From assembly GCF_963576545.1 (NCBI RefSeq), contig NW_026870569.1, positions 126,501 through 190,500 on the forward strand: a stretch of 64,000 bases of DNA, given 5' to 3'. Below are positions 36,811-50,650 of the stretch, in pieces. The DNA comes from Limanda limanda. Lineage: Eukaryota > Chordata > Actinopteri > Pleuronectiformes > Pleuronectidae. A program made the translations under genes and the position numbers. Each line of letters starts with the position of its first letter. Within the stretch, counting starts at the first letter, position 1. A model generated the notes under the pieces. It searched no databases and was not told the DNA's origin. It worked only from the letters and a program-made list of their open reading frames with translations.

Positions 36811-39800
36811 GTTATTCAAGAATATCTCTTTCTCCTATGTGCTTTCATCCCTAACCCTAACCCTAACCCATCCGAAAGTCGGAGAAGCTCAAGGATGGTA
36901 CCGATCGATGCGCGCTACCCCATTTAGTGGGGGTAGAGCCTACTTGCAAGTCTCTCCGACCTTCACAAAAAAAGTTATTCAAGAATATCTCTTTCTCCTA
37001 TGTGCTTTCATCCCTAACCCTAACCCTAACCCTTCCGAAAGTCGGAGAAGCTCAAGGATGGTTCCGATCGATGCGCGCTACCCCATTTAGTGGGGGTAGA
37101 GCCTACTTGCAAGTCTCTCCGACCTTCACAAAAAAAGTTATTCAAGAATATCTCTTTCTCCTATGTGCTTTCATCCCTAACCCTAACCCTAACCCTTCCG
37201 AAAGTCGGAGAAGCTCAAAGATGGTACCGATCGATGCGCGCTACCCCATTTAGTGGGGGTAGAGCCTACTTGCAAGTCTCTCCGACCTTCACAAAAAAAG
37301 TTATTCAAGAATATCTCTTTCTCCTATGTGCTTTCATCCCTAACCCTAACCCTAACCCTTCCGAAAGTCGGAGAAGCTCAAGGATGGTACCGATCGATGC
37401 GCGCTACCCCATTTAGTGGGGGTAGAGCCTACTTGCAAGTCTCTCCGACCTTCACAAAAAAAGTTATTCAAGAATATCTCTTTCTCCTATGTGCTTTCAT
37501 CCCTAACCCTAACCCTAACCCTTCCGAAAGTCGGAGAAGCTCAAGGATGGTACCGATCGATGCGCGCTACCCCATTTAGTGGGGGTAGAGCCTACTTGCA
37601 AGTCTCTCCGACCTTCACAAAAAAAGTTATTCAAGAATATCTCCTCAGATTTGGGGGAATTTCGTCGGTCGACCTCTTCCGAAGGTCGTACAAGCTCGGG
37701 GATGGTACCAATCGATCCGCAGGACCCAAATTAGTCCAGATGCAACCACTTTCCAAGTCTCTCCGACCTTCACAAAAAAAGTTATTCAAGAATATCTCTT
37801 TCTCCTATGTGCTTTCATCCCTAACCCTAACCCTAACCCTTCCGAAAGTCGGAGAAGCTCAAGAATGGTACCGATCGATGCGCGCTACCCCATTTAGTGG
37901 GGGTAGAGCCTACTTGCAAGTCTCTCCGACCTTCACAAAAAAAGTTATTCAAGAATATCTCTTTCTCCTATGTGCTTTCATCCCTAACCCTAACCCTAAC
38001 CCTTCCGAAAGTCGGAGAAGCTCAAGGATGGTACCGATCGATGTGCGCTACCCCATTTAGTGGGGGTAGAGCCTACTTGCAAGTCTCTCCGACCTTCACA
38101 AAAAAAGTTATTCAAGAATATCTCCTCAGATTTGGGGGAATTTCGTCGGTCGACCTCTTCCGAAGGTCGTACAAGCTCGGGGATGGTACCAATCGATCTG
38201 CAGGACCCAAATTAGTCCAGATGCAACCACTTTCCAAGTCTCTCCGACCTTCACAAAAAAAGTTATTCAAGAATATCTCTTTCTCCTATGTGCTTTCATC
38301 CCTAACCCTAACCCTAACCCTTCCGAAAGTCGGAGAAGCTCAAAGATGGTACCGATCGATGCGCGCTACCCCATTTAGTGGGGGTAGAGCCTACTTGCAA
38401 GTCTCTCCGACCTTCACAAAAAAAGTTATTCAAGAATATCTCTTTCTCCTATGTGCTTTCATCCCTAACCCTAACCCTAACCCTTCCGAAAGTCGGAGAA
38501 GCTCAAGGATGGTACCGATCGATGCGCGCTACCCCATTTAGTGGGGGTAGAGCCTACTTGCAAGTCTCTCCGACCTTCACAAAAAAAGTTATTCAAGAAT
38601 ATCTCTTTCTCCTATGTGCTTTCATCCCTAACCCTAACCCTAACCCTTCCGAAAGTCGGAGAAGCTCAAGGATGGTACCGATCGATGCGCGCTACCCCAT
38701 TTAGTGGGGGTAGAGCCTACTTGCAAGTCTCTCCGACCTTCACAAAAAAAGTTATTCAAGAATATCTCCTCAGATTTGGGGGAATTTCGTCGGTCGACCT
38801 CTTCCGAAGGTCGTACAAGCTCGGGGATGGTACCAATCGATCCGCAGGACCCAAATTAGTCCAGATGCAACCACTTTCCAAGTCTCTCCGACCTTCACAA
38901 AAAAAGTTATTCAAGAATATCTCTTTCTCCTATGTGCTTTCATCCCTAACCCTAACCCTAACCCTTCCGAAAGTCGGAGAAGCTCAAGGATGGTACCGAT
39001 CGATGTGCGCTACCCCATTTAGTGGGGGTAGAGCCTACTTGCAAGTCTCTCCGACCTTCACAAAAAAAGTTATTCAAGAATATCTCCTCAGATTTGGGGG
39101 AATTTCGTCGGTCGACCTCTTCCGAAGGTCGTACAAGCTCGGGGATGGTACCAATCGATCTGCAGGACCCAAATTAGTCCAGATGCAACCACTTTCCAAG
39201 TCTCTCCGACCTTCACAAAAAAAGTTATTCAAGAATATCTCTTTCTCCTATGTGCTTTCATCCCTAACCCTAACCCTTCCGAAAGTCGGAGAAGCTCAAG
39301 GATGGTACCGATCGATGTGCGCTACCCCATTTAGTGGGGGTAAAGCCTACTTGCAAGTCTCTCCGACCTTCACAAAAAAAGTTATTCAAGAATATCTCTT
39401 TCTCCTATGTGCTTTCATCCCTAACCCTAACCCTAACCCTTCCGAAAGTCGGAGAAGCTCAAGGATGGTACCGATCGATGCGCGCTACCCCATTTAGTGG
39501 GGGTAGAGCCTACTTGCAAGTCTCTCCGACCTTCACAAAAAAAGTTATTCAAGAATATCTCCTCAGATTTGGGGGAATTTCGTCGGTCGACCTCTTCCGA
39601 AGGTCGTACAAGCTCGGGGATGGTACCAATCGATCCGCAGGACCCAAATTAGTCCAGATGCAACCACTTTCCAAGTCTCTCCGACCTTCACAAAAAAAGT
39701 TATTCAAGAATATCTCTTTCTCCTATGTGCTTTCATCCCTAACCCTAACCCTTCCGAAAGTCGGAGAAGCTCAAGAATGGTACCGATCGATGCGCGCTAC

Positions 39801-40018
39801 CCCATTTAGTGGGGGTAGAGCCTACTTGCAAGTCTCTCCGACCTTCACAAAAAAAGTTATTCAAGAATATCTCTTTCTCCTATGTGCTTTCATCCCTAAC
39901 CCTAACCCTAACCCTTCCGAAAGTCGGAGAAGCTCAAGGATGGTACCGATCGATGTGCGCTACCCCATTTAGTGGGGGTAGAGCCTACTTGCAAGTCTCT
40001 CCGACCTTCACAAAAAAA

Positions 40019-41616
40019 GTTATTCAAGAATATCTCCTCAGATTTGGGGGAATTTCGTCGGTCGACCTCTTCCGAAGGTCGTACAAGCTCGGGGATGGTA
40101 CCAATCGATCTGCAGGACCCAAATTAGTCCAGATGCAACCACTTTCCAAGTCTCTCCGACCTTCACAAAAAAAGTTATTCAAGAATATCTCTTTCTCCTA
40201 TGTGCTTTCATCCCTAACCCTAACCCTAACCCTTCCGAAAGTCGGAGAAGCTCAAGGATGGTACCGATCGATGCGCGCTACCCCATTTAGTGGGGGTAGA
40301 GCCTACTTGCAAGTCTCTCCGACCTTCAAAAAAAAAGTTATTCAAGAATATCTCTTTCTCCTATGTGCTTTCATCCCTAACCCTAACCCTAACCCTTCCG
40401 AAAGTCGGAGAAGCTCAAGGATGGTACCGATCGATGCGCGCTACCCCATTTAGTGGGGGTAGAGCCTACTTGCAAGTCTCTCCGACCTTCACAAAAAAAG
40501 TTATTCAAGAATATCTCCTCAGATTTGGGGGAATTTCGTCGGTCGACCTCTTCCGAAGGTCGTACAAGCTCGGGGATGGTACCAATCGATCCGCAGGACC
40601 CAAATTAGTCCAGATGCAACCACTTTCCAAGTCTCTCCGACCTTCACAAAAAAAGTTATTCAAGAATATCTCTTTCTCCTATGTGCTTTCATCCCTAACC
40701 CTAACCCTAACCCTTCCGAAAGTCGGAGAAGCTCAAGGATGGTACCGATCGATGCGCGCTACCCCATTTAGTGGGGGTAGAGCCTACTTGCAAGTCTCTC
40801 TGACCTTCACAAAAAAAGTTATTCAAGAATATCTCTTTCTCCTATGTGCTTTCATCCCTAACCCTAACCCTAACCCTTCCGAAAGTCGGAGAAGCTCAAG
40901 GATGGTACCGATCGATGTGCGCTACCCCATTTAGTGGGGGTAGAGCCTACTTGCAAGTCTCTCCGACCTTCACAAAAAAAGTTATTCAAGAATATCTCCT
41001 CAGATTTGGGGGAATTTCGTCGGTCGACCTCTTCCGAAGGTCGTACAAGCTCGGGGATGGTACCAATCGATCTGCAGGACCCAAATTAGTCCAGATGCAA
41101 CCACTTTCCAAGTCTCTCCGACCTTCACAAAAAAAGTTATTCAAGAATATCTCTTTCTCCTATGTGCTTTCATCCCTAACCCTAACCCTAACCCTTCCGA
41201 AAGTCGGAGAAGCTCAAGGATGGTACCGATCGATGCGCGCTACCCCATTTAGTGGGGGTAGAGCCTACTTGCAAGTCTCTCTGACCTTCACAAAAAAAGT
41301 TATTCAAGAATATCTCTTTCTCCTATGTGCTTTCATCCCTAACCCTAACCCTAACCCTTCCGAAAGTCGGAGAAGCTCAAGGATGGTACCGATCGATGTG
41401 CGCTACCCCATTTAGTGGGGGTAGAGCCTACTTGCAAGTCTCTCCGACCTTCACAAAAAAAGTTATTCAAGAATATCTCCTCAGATTTGGGGGAATTTCG
41501 TCGGTCGACCTCTTCCGAAGGTCGTACAAGCTCGGGGATGGTACCAATCGATCTGCAGGACCCAAATTAGTCCAGATGCAACCACTTTCCAAGTCTCTCC
41601 GACCTTCACAAAAAAA
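40019..41616 (+). repeat. A-A-B trimer run, 481-bp period
   Basis: B units at 40019, 40500, 40981 and 41462 are spaced by exactly 481 bp (155 + 2 x 163). The units around 40981 and 41462 are near-identical trimers that share ctctctgacc and gatgtgcgc in the preceding A units and CTGCAG in B. Similar 481-bp runs are 42432-43548, 47282-48879 and 54044-55641. Confidence 0.88.
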
Positions 41617-42221
41617 GTTATTCAAGAATATCTCTTTCTCCTATGTGCTTTCATCCGTAACCCTAACCCTAACCCTTCCGAAAGTCGGAGAAGCTCAAGG
41701 ATGGTACCGATCGATGCGCGCTACCCCATTTAGTGGGGGTAGAGCCTACTTGCAAGTCTCTCCGACCTTCAAAAAAAAAGTTATTCAAGAATATCTCTTT
41801 CTCCTATGTGCTTTCATCCCTAACCCTAACCCTAACCCTTCCGAAAGTCGGAGAAGCTCAAGGATGGTACCGATCGATGCGCGCTACCCCATTTAGTGGG
41901 GGTAGAGCCTACTTGCAAGTCTCTCCGACCTTCACAAAAAAAGTTATTCAAGAATATCTCTTTCTCCTATGTGCTTTCATCCCTAACCCTAACCCTAACC
42001 CTTCCGAAAGTCGGAGAAGCTCAAGGATGGTACCGATCGATGCGCGCTACCCCATTTAGTGGGGGTAAAGCCTACTTGCAAGTCTCTCCGACCTTCACAA
42101 AAAAAGTTATTCAAGAATATCTCTTTCTCCTATGTGCTTTCATCCCTAACCCTAACCCTAACCCTTCCAAAAGTCGGAGAAGCTCAAGGATGGTACCGAT
42201 CGATGCGCGCTACCCCATTTA
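40290..42221 (+). repeat. 1,932-bp higher-order repeat, first copy (9 A + 3 B)
   Basis: The block repeats at once at 42222. Shared private changes are ctctctgacc (about 40800, 41281 versus 42732, 43213), catccgtaaccc (about 41657 versus 43589), gtaaagcc (about 42067 versus 43999) and cttcaaaa units. Confidence 0.9.
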
Positions 42222-44153
42222 GTGGGGGTAGAGCCTACTTGCAAGTCTCTCCGACCTTCAAAAAAAAAGTTATTCAAGAATATCTCTTTCTCCTATGTGC
42301 TTTCATCCCTAACCCTAACCCTAACCCTTCCGAAAGTCGGAGAAGCTCAAGGATGGTACCGATCGATGCGCGCTACCCCATTTAGTGGGGGTAGAGCCTA
42401 CTTGCAAGTCTCTCCGACCTTCACAAAAAAAGTTATTCAAGAATATCTCCTCAGATTTGGGGGAATTTCGTCGGTCGACCTCTTCCGAAGGTCGTACAAG
42501 CTCGGGGATGGTACCAATCGATCCGCAGGACCCAAATTAGTCCAGATGCAACCACTTTCCAAGTCTCTCCGACCTTCACAAAAAAAGTTATTCAAGAATA
42601 TCTCTTTCTCCTATGTGCTTTCATCCCTAACCCTAACCCTAACCCTTCCGAAAGTCGGAGAAGCTCAAGGATGGTACCGATCGATGCGCGCTACCCCATT
42701 TAGTGGGGGTAGAGCCTACTTGCAAGTCTCTCTGACCTTCACAAAAAAAGTTATTCAAGAATATCTCTTTCTCCTATGTGCTTTCATCCCTAACCCTAAC
42801 CCTAACCCTTCCGAAAGTCGGAGAAGCTCAAGGATGGTACCGATCGATGTGCGCTACCCCATTTAGTGGGGGTAGAGCCTACTTGCAAGTCTCTCCGACC
42901 TTCACAAAAAAAGTTATTCAAGAATATCTCCTCAGATTTGGGGGAATTTCGTCGGTCGACCTCTTCCGAAGGTCGTACAAGCTCGGGGATGGTACCAATC
43001 GATCTGCAGGACCCAAATTAGTCCAGATGCAACCACTTTCCAAGTCTCTCCGACCTTCACAAAAAAAGTTATTCAAGAATATCTCTTTCTCCTATGTGCT
43101 TTCATCCCTAACCCTAACCCTAACCCTTCCGAAAGTCGGAGAAGCTCAAGGATGGTACCGATCGATGCGCGCTACCCCATTTAGTGGGGGTAGAGCCTAC
43201 TTGCAAGTCTCTCTGACCTTCACAAAAAAAGTTATTCAAGAATATCTCTTTCTCCTATGTGCTTTCATCCCTAACCCTAACCCTAACCCTTCCGAAAGTC
43301 GGAGAAGCTCAAGGATGGTACCGATCGATGTGCGCTACCCCATTTAGTGGGGGTAGAGCCTACTTGCAAGTCTCTCCGACCTTCACAAAAAAAGTTATTC
43401 AAGAATATCTCCTCAGATTTGGGGGAATTTCGTCGGTCGACCTCTTCCGAAGGTCGTACAAGCTCGGGGATGGTACCAATCGATCTGCAGGACCCAAATT
43501 AGTCCAGATGCAACCACTTTCCAAGTCTCTCCGACCTTCACAAAAAAAGTTATTCAAGAATATCTCTTTCTCCTATGTGCTTTCATCCGTAACCCTAACC
43601 CTAACCCTTCCGAAAGTCGGAGAAGCTCAAGGATGGTACCGATCGATGCGCGCTACCCCATTTAGTGGGGGTAGAGCCTACTTGCAAGTCTCTCCGACCT
43701 TCAAAAAAAAAGTTATTCAAGAATATCTCTTTCTCCTATGTGCTTTCATCCCTAACCCTAACCCTAACCCTTCCGAAAGTCGGAGAAGCTCAAGGATGGT
43801 ACCGATCGATGCGCGCTACCCCATTTAGTGGGGGTAGAGCCTACTTGCAAGTCTCTCCGACCTTCACAAAAAAAGTTATTCAAGAATATCTCTTTCTCCT
43901 ATGTGCTTTCATCCCTAACCCTAACCCTAACCCTTCCGAAAGTCGGAGAAGCTCAAGGATGGTACCGATCGATGCGCGCTACCCCATTTAGTGGGGGTAA
44001 AGCCTACTTGCAAGTCTCTCCGACCTTCACAAAAAAAGTTATTCAAGAATATCTCTTTCTCCTATGTGCTTTCATCCCTAACCCTAACCCTAACCCTTCC
44101 AAAAGTCGGAGAAGCTCAAGGATGGTACCGATCGATGCGCGCTACCCCATTTA
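42222..44153 (+). repeat. 1,932-bp higher-order repeat, second copy
   Basis: This is a constant-offset copy of 40290-42221. The next unit (44,200) has the normal cttcac, where the two copy starts have cttcaaaa, so the repeat ends there. Confidence 0.9.
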
Positions 44154-44518
44154 GTGGGGGTAGAGCCTACTTGCAAGTCTCTCCGACCTTCACAAAAAAA
44201 GTTATTCAAGAATATCTCTTTCTCCTATGTGCTTTCATCCCTAACCCTAACCCTAACCCTTCCGAAAGTCGGAGAAGCTCAAGGATGGTACCGATCGATG
44301 CGCGCTACCCCATTTAGTGGGGGTAGAGCCTACTTGCAAGTCTCTCCGACCTTCACAAAAAAAGTTATTCAAGAATATCTCCTCAGATTTGGGGGAATTT
44401 CGTCGGTCGACCTCTTCCGAAGGTCGTACAAGCTCGGGGATGGTACCAATCGATCCGCAGGACCCAAATTAGTCCAGATGCAACCACTTTCCAAGTCTCT
44501 CCGACCTTCACAAAAAAA

Positions 44519-46311
44519 GTTTTTCAAGAATATCTCTTTCTCCTATGTGCTTTCATCCCTAACCCTAACCCTAACCCATCCGAAAGTCGGAGAAGCTCAA
44601 GGATGGTACCGATCGATGCGCGCTACCCCATTTAGTGGGGGTAGAGCCTACTTGCAAGTCTCTCCGACCTTCACAAAAAAAGTTATTCAAGAATATCTCT
44701 TTCTCCTATGTGCTTTCATCCCTAACACTAACCCTAACCCTTCCGAAAGTCGGAGAAGCTCAAGGATGGTACCGATCGATGCGCGCTACCCCATTTAGTG
44801 GGGGTAGAGCCTACTTGCAAGTCTCTCCGACCTTCACAAAAAAAGTTATTCAAGAATATCTCTTTCTCCTATGTGCTTTCATCCCTAACCCTAACCCTAA
44901 CCCTTCCGAAAGTCGGAGAAGCTCAAGGATGGTACCGATCGATGCGCGCTACCCCATTTAGTGGGGGTAGAGCCTACTTGCAAGTCTCTCCGACCTTCAC
45001 AAAAAAAGTTATTCAAGAATATCTCTTTCTCCTATGTGCTTTCATCCCTAACCCTAACCCTAACCCTTCCGAAAGTCGGAGAAGCTCAAGGATGGTACCG
45101 ATCGATGCGCGCTACCCCATTTAGTGGGGGTAGAGCCTACTTGCAAGTCTCTCCGACCTTCACAAAAAAAGTTATTCAAGAATATCTCTTTCTCCTATGT
45201 GCTTTCATCCCTAACCCTAACCCTAACCCTTCCGAAAGTCGGAGAAGCTCAAGGATGGTACCGATCGATGCGCGCTACCCCATTTAGTGGGGGTAGAGCC
45301 TACTTGCAAGTCTCTCCGACCTTCACAAAAAAAGTTATTCAAGAATATCTCTTTCTCCTATGTGCTTTCATCCCTAACCCTAACCCTAACCCTTCCGAAA
45401 GTCGGAGAAGCTCAAGGATGGTACCGATCGATGCGCGCTACCCCATTTAGTGGGGGTAGAGCCTACTTGCAAGTCTCTCCGACCTTCACAAAAAAAGTTA
45501 TTCAAGAATATCTCTTTCTCCTATGTGCTTTCATCCCTAACCCTAACCCTAACCCTTCCAAAAGTCGGAGAAGCTCAAGGATGGTACCGATCGATGCGCG
45601 CTACCCCATTTAGTGGGGGTAGAGCCTACTTGCAAGTCTCTCCGACCTTCAAAAAAAAAGTTATTCAAGAATATCTCTTTCTCCTATGTGCTTTCATCCC
45701 TAACCCTAACCCTAACCCTTCCGAAAGTCGGAGAAGCTCAAGGATGGTACCGATCGATGCGCGCTACCCCATTTAGTGGGGGTAGAGCCTACTTGCAAGT
45801 CTCTCCGACCTTCACAAAAAAAGTTATTCAAGAATATCTCTTTCTCCTATGTGCTTTCATCCCTAACCCTAACCCTAACCCTTCCGAAAGTCGGAGAAGC
45901 TCAAGGATGGTACCGATCGATGCGCGCTACCCCATTTAGTGGGGGTAGAGCCTACTTGCAAGTCTCTCCGACCTTCACAAAAAAAGTTATTCAAGAATAT
46001 CTCTTTCTCCTATGTGCTTTCATCCCTAACCCTAACCCTAACCCTTCCAAAAGTCGGAGAAGCTCAAGGATGGTACCGATCGATGCGCGCTACCCCATTT
46101 AGTGGGGGTAGAGCCTACTTGCAAGTCTCTCCGACCTTCACAAAAAAAGTTATTCAAGAATATCTCTTTCTCCTATGTGCTTTCATCCCTAACCCTAACC
46201 CTAACCCTTCCGAAAGTCGGAGAAGCTCAAGGATGGTACCGATCGATGCGCGCTACCCCATTTAGTGGGGGTAGAGCCTACTTGCAAGTCTCTCCGACCT
46301 TCACAAAAAAA
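44519..46311 (+). repeat. Run of 11 A without B, second
   Basis: Eleven 163-bp A lie between the B at 44364 and 46312. The flanking segments (44,154-45,290 and 46,102-47,235) are copies of each other at offset 1,948, including the tttttcaag unit and a CACTAA unit. Confidence 0.88.
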
Positions 46312-49300
46312 GTTATTCAAGAATATCTCCTCAGATTTGGGGGAATTTCGTCGGTCGACCTCTTCCGAAGGTCGTACAAGCTCGGGGATGGTACCAATCG
46401 ATCCGCAGGACCCAAATTAGTCCAGATGCAACCACTTTCCAAGTCTCTCCGACCTTCACAAAAAAAGTTTTTCAAGAATATCTCTTTCTCCTATGTGCTT
46501 TCATCCCTAACCCTAACCCTAACCCATCCGAAAGTCGGAGAAGCTCAAGGATGGTACCGATCGATGCGCGCTACCCCATTTAGTGGGGGTAGAGCCTACT
46601 TGCAAGTCTCTCCGACCTTCACAAAAAAAGTTATTCAAGAATATCTCTTTCTCCTATGTGCTTTCATCCCTAACACTAACCCTAACCCTTCCGAAAGTCG
46701 GAGAAGCTCAAGGATGGTACCGATCGATGCGCGCTACCCCATTTAGTGGGGGTAGAGCCTACTTGCAAGTCTCTCCGACCTTCACAAAAAAAGTTATTCA
46801 AGAATATCTCTTTCTCCTATGTGCTTTCATCCCTAACCCTAACCCTAACCCTTCCGAAAGTCGGAGAAGCTCAAGGATGGTACCGATCGATGCGCGCTAC
46901 CCCATTTAGTGGGGGTAGAGCCTACTTGCAAGTCTCTCCGACCTTCACAAAAAAAGTTATTCAAGAATATCTCTTTCTCCTATGTGCTTTCATCCCTAAC
47001 CCTAACCCTAACCCTTCCGAAAGTCGGAGAAGCTCAAGGATGGTACCGATCGATGCGCGCTACCCCATTTAGTGGGGGTAGAGCCTACTTGCAAGTCTCT
47101 CCGACCTTCACAAAAAAAGTTATTCAAGAATATCTCTTTCTCCTATGTGCTTTCATCCCTAACCCTAACCCTAACCCTTCCGAAAGTCGGAGAAGCTCAA
47201 GGATGGTACCGATCGATGCGCGCTACCCCATTTAGTGGGGGTAGAGCCTACTTGCAAGTCTCTCCGACCTTCACAAAAAAAGTTATTCAAGAATATCTCC
47301 TCAGATTTGGGGGAATTTCGTCGGTCGACCTCTTCCGAAGGTCGTACAAGCTCGGGGATGGTACCAATCGATCCGCAGGACCCAAATTAGTCCAGATGCA
47401 ACCACTTTCCAAGTCTCTCCGACCTTCACAAAAAAAGTTATTCAAGAATATCTCTTTCTCCTATGTGCTTTCATCCCTAACCCTAACCCTAACCCTTCCG
47501 AAAGTCGGAGAAGCTCAAGGATGGTACCGATCGATGCGCGCTACCCCATTTAGTGGGGGTAGAGCCTACTTGCAAGTCTCTCCGACCTTCACAAAAAAAG
47601 TTATTCAAGAATATCTCTTTCTCCTATGTGCTTTCATCCCTAACCCTAACCCTAACCCTTCCGAAAGTCGGAGAAGCTCAAGGATGGTACCGATCGATGT
47701 GCGCTACCCCATTTAGTGGGGGTAGAGCCTACTTGCAAGTCTCTCCGACCTTCACAAAAAAAGTTATTCAAGAATATCTCCTCAGATTTGGGGGAATTTC
47801 GTCGGTCGACCTCTTCCGAAGGTCGTACAAGCTCGGGGATGGTACCAATCGATCTGCAGGACCCAAATTAGTCCAGATGCAACCACTTTCCAAGTCTCTC
47901 CGACCTTCACAAAAAAAGTTATTCAAGAATATCTCTTTCTCCTATGTGCTTTCATCCCTAACCCTAACCCTAACCCTTCCGAAAGTCGGAGAAGCTCAAG
48001 GATGGTACCGATCGATGCGCGCTACCCCATTTAGTGGGGGTAGAGCCTACTTGCAAGTCTCTCCGACCTTCAAAAAAAAAGTTATTCAAGAATATCTCTT
48101 TCTCCTATGTGCTTTCATCCCTAACCCTAACCCTAACCCTTCCGAAAGTCGGAGAAGCTCAAGGATGGTACCGATCGATGCGCGCTACCCCATTTAGTGG
48201 GGGTAGAGCCTACTTGCAAGTCTCTCCGACCTTCACAAAAAAAGTTATTCAAGAATATCTCCTCAGATTTGGGGGAATTTCGTCGGTCGACCTCTTCCGA
48301 AGGTCGTACAAGCTCGGGGATGGTACCAATCGATCCGCAGGACCCAAATTAGTCCAGATGCAACCACTTTCCATGTCTCTCCGACCTTCACAAAAAAAGT
48401 TATTCAAGAATATCTCTTTCTCCTATGTGCTTTCATCCCTAACCCTAACCCTAACCCTTCCGAAAGTCGGAGAAGCTCAAGGATGGTACCGATCGATGCG
48501 CGCTACCCCATTTAGTGGGGGTAGAGCCTACTTGCAAGTCTCTCTGACCTTCACAAAAAAAGTTATTCAAGAATATCTCTTTCTCCTATGTGCTTTCATC
48601 CCTAACCCTAACCCTAACCCTTCCGAAAGTCGGAGAAGCTCAAGGATGGTACCGATCGATGTGCGCTACCCCATTTAGTGGGGGTAGAGCCTACTTGCAA
48701 GTCTCTCCGACCTTCACAAAAAAAGTTATTCAAGAATATCTCCTCAGATTTGGGGGAATTTCGTCGGTCGACCTCTTCCGAAGGTTGTACAAGCTCGGGG
48801 ATGGTACCAATCGATCTGCAGGACCCAAATTAGTCCAGATGCAACCACTTTCCAAGTCTCTCCGACCTTCACAAAAAAAGTTATTCAAGAATATCTCTTT
48901 CTCCTATGTGCTTTCATCCCTAACCCTAACCCTAACCCTTCCGAAAGTCGGAGAAGCTCAAGGATGGTACCGATCGATGCGCGCTACCCCATTTAGTGGG
49001 GGTAGAGCCTACTTGCAAGTCTCTCCGACCTTCAAAAAAAAAGTTATTCAAGAATATCTCTTTCTCCTATGTGCTTTCATCCCTAACCCTAACCCTTCCG
49101 AAAGTCGGAGAAGCTCAAGGATGGTACCGATCGATGCGCGCTACCCCATTTAGTGGGGGTAGAGCCTACTTGCAAGTCTCTCCGACCTTCACAAAAAAAG
49201 TTATTCAAGAATATCTCTTTCTCCTATGTGCTTTCATCCCTAACCCTAACCCTAACCCTTCCGAAAGTCGGAGAAGCTCAAGGATGGTACCGATCGATGC

Positions 49301-49896
49301 GCGCTACCCCATTTAGTGGGGGTAGAGCCTACTTGCAAGTCTCTCCGACCTTCACAAAAAAAGTTATTCAAGAATATCTCTTTCTCCTATGTGCTTTCAT
49401 CCCTAACCCTAACCCTAACCCTTCCAAAAGTCGGAGAAGCTCAAGGATGGTACCGATCGATGCGCGCTACCCCATTTAGTGGGGGTAGAGCCTACTTGCA
49501 AGTCTCTCCGACCTTCACAAAAAAAGTTATTCAAGAATATCTCTTTCTCCTATGTGCTTTCATCCCTAACCCTAACCCTAACCCTTCCGAAAGTCGGAGA
49601 AGCTCAAGGATGGTACCAATCGATGCGCGCTACCCCATTTAGTGGGGGTAGAGCCTACTTGCAAGTCTCTCCGACCTTCACAAAAAAAGTTATTCAAGAA
49701 TATCTCCTCAGATTTGGGGGAATTTCGTCGGTCGACCTCTTCCGAAGGTCGTACAAGCTCGGGGATGGTACCAATCGATCCGCAGGACCCAAATTAGTCC
49801 AGATGCAACCACTTTCCAAGTCTCTCCGACCTTCACAAAAAAAGTTTTTCAAGAATATCTCTTTCTCCTATGTGCTTTCATCCCTAACCCTAACCC

Positions 49897-49935
49897 TAAC
49901 CCATCCGAAAGTCGGAGAAGCTCAATGATGGTACC
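49897..49935 (+). other. Private change ctcaatgatgg in an A monomer
   Basis: One A has ctcaatgatgg in place of ctcaaggatgg near 49926 and also carries the cccatcc end of the telomere tract (49900-49906). The change introduces a TGA that cuts the long chance frame. I see it only once. Confidence 0.7.
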
Positions 49936-49959
49936 GATCGATGCGCGCTACCCCATTTA

Positions 49960-50650
49960 GTGGGGGTAGAGCCTACTTGCAAGTCTCTCCGACCTTCACA
50001 AAAAAAGTTATTCAAGAATATCTCTTTCTCCTATGTGCTTTCATCCCTAACACTAACCCTAACCCTTCCGAAAGTCGGAGAAGCTCAAGGATGGTACCGA
50101 TCGATGCGCGCTACCCCATTTAGTGGGGGTAGAGCCTACTTGCAAGTCTCTCCGACCTTCACAAAAAAAGTTATTCAAGAATATCTCTTTCTCCTATGTG
50201 CTTTCATCCCTAACCCTAACCCTAACCCTTCCGAAAGTCGGAGAAGCTCAAGGATGGTACCGATCGATGCGTGCTACCCCATTTAGTGGGGGTAGAGCCT
50301 ACTTGCAAGTCTCTCCGACCTTCACAAAAAAAGTTATTCAAGAATATCTCTTTCTCCTATGTGCTTTCATCCCTAACCCTAACCCTAACCCTTCCAAAAG
50401 TCGGAGAAGCTCAAGGATGGTACCGATCGATGCGCGCTACCCCATTTAGTGGGGGTAGAGCCTACTTGCAAGTCTCTCCGACCTTCACAAAAAAAGTTAT
50501 TCAAGAATATCTCTTTCTCCTATGTGCTTTCATCCCTAACCCTAACCCTAACCCTTCCGAAAGTCGGAGAAGCTCAAGGATGGTACCGATCGATGCGCGC
50601 TACCCCATTTAGTGGGGGTAGAGCCTACTTGCAAGTCTCTCCGACCTTCA
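49960..50650 (+). repeat. Segment duplicated at 52,220-52,910 (offset 2,260 bp)
   Basis: Both copies contain an A with gatgcgtgctac (near 50271 and 52531) followed by an A with ccaaaag. The segments diverge after about 50,650, where the number of A before the next B differs. Confidence 0.75.

Noticed and set aside
40290..44153. Assembly artefact as explanation of all higher-order repeats
   Set aside because: Most copies differ by hexamer number, single bases or extra monomers, which argues for real duplications. For the closest pair here an artefact cannot be excluded from sequence alone.
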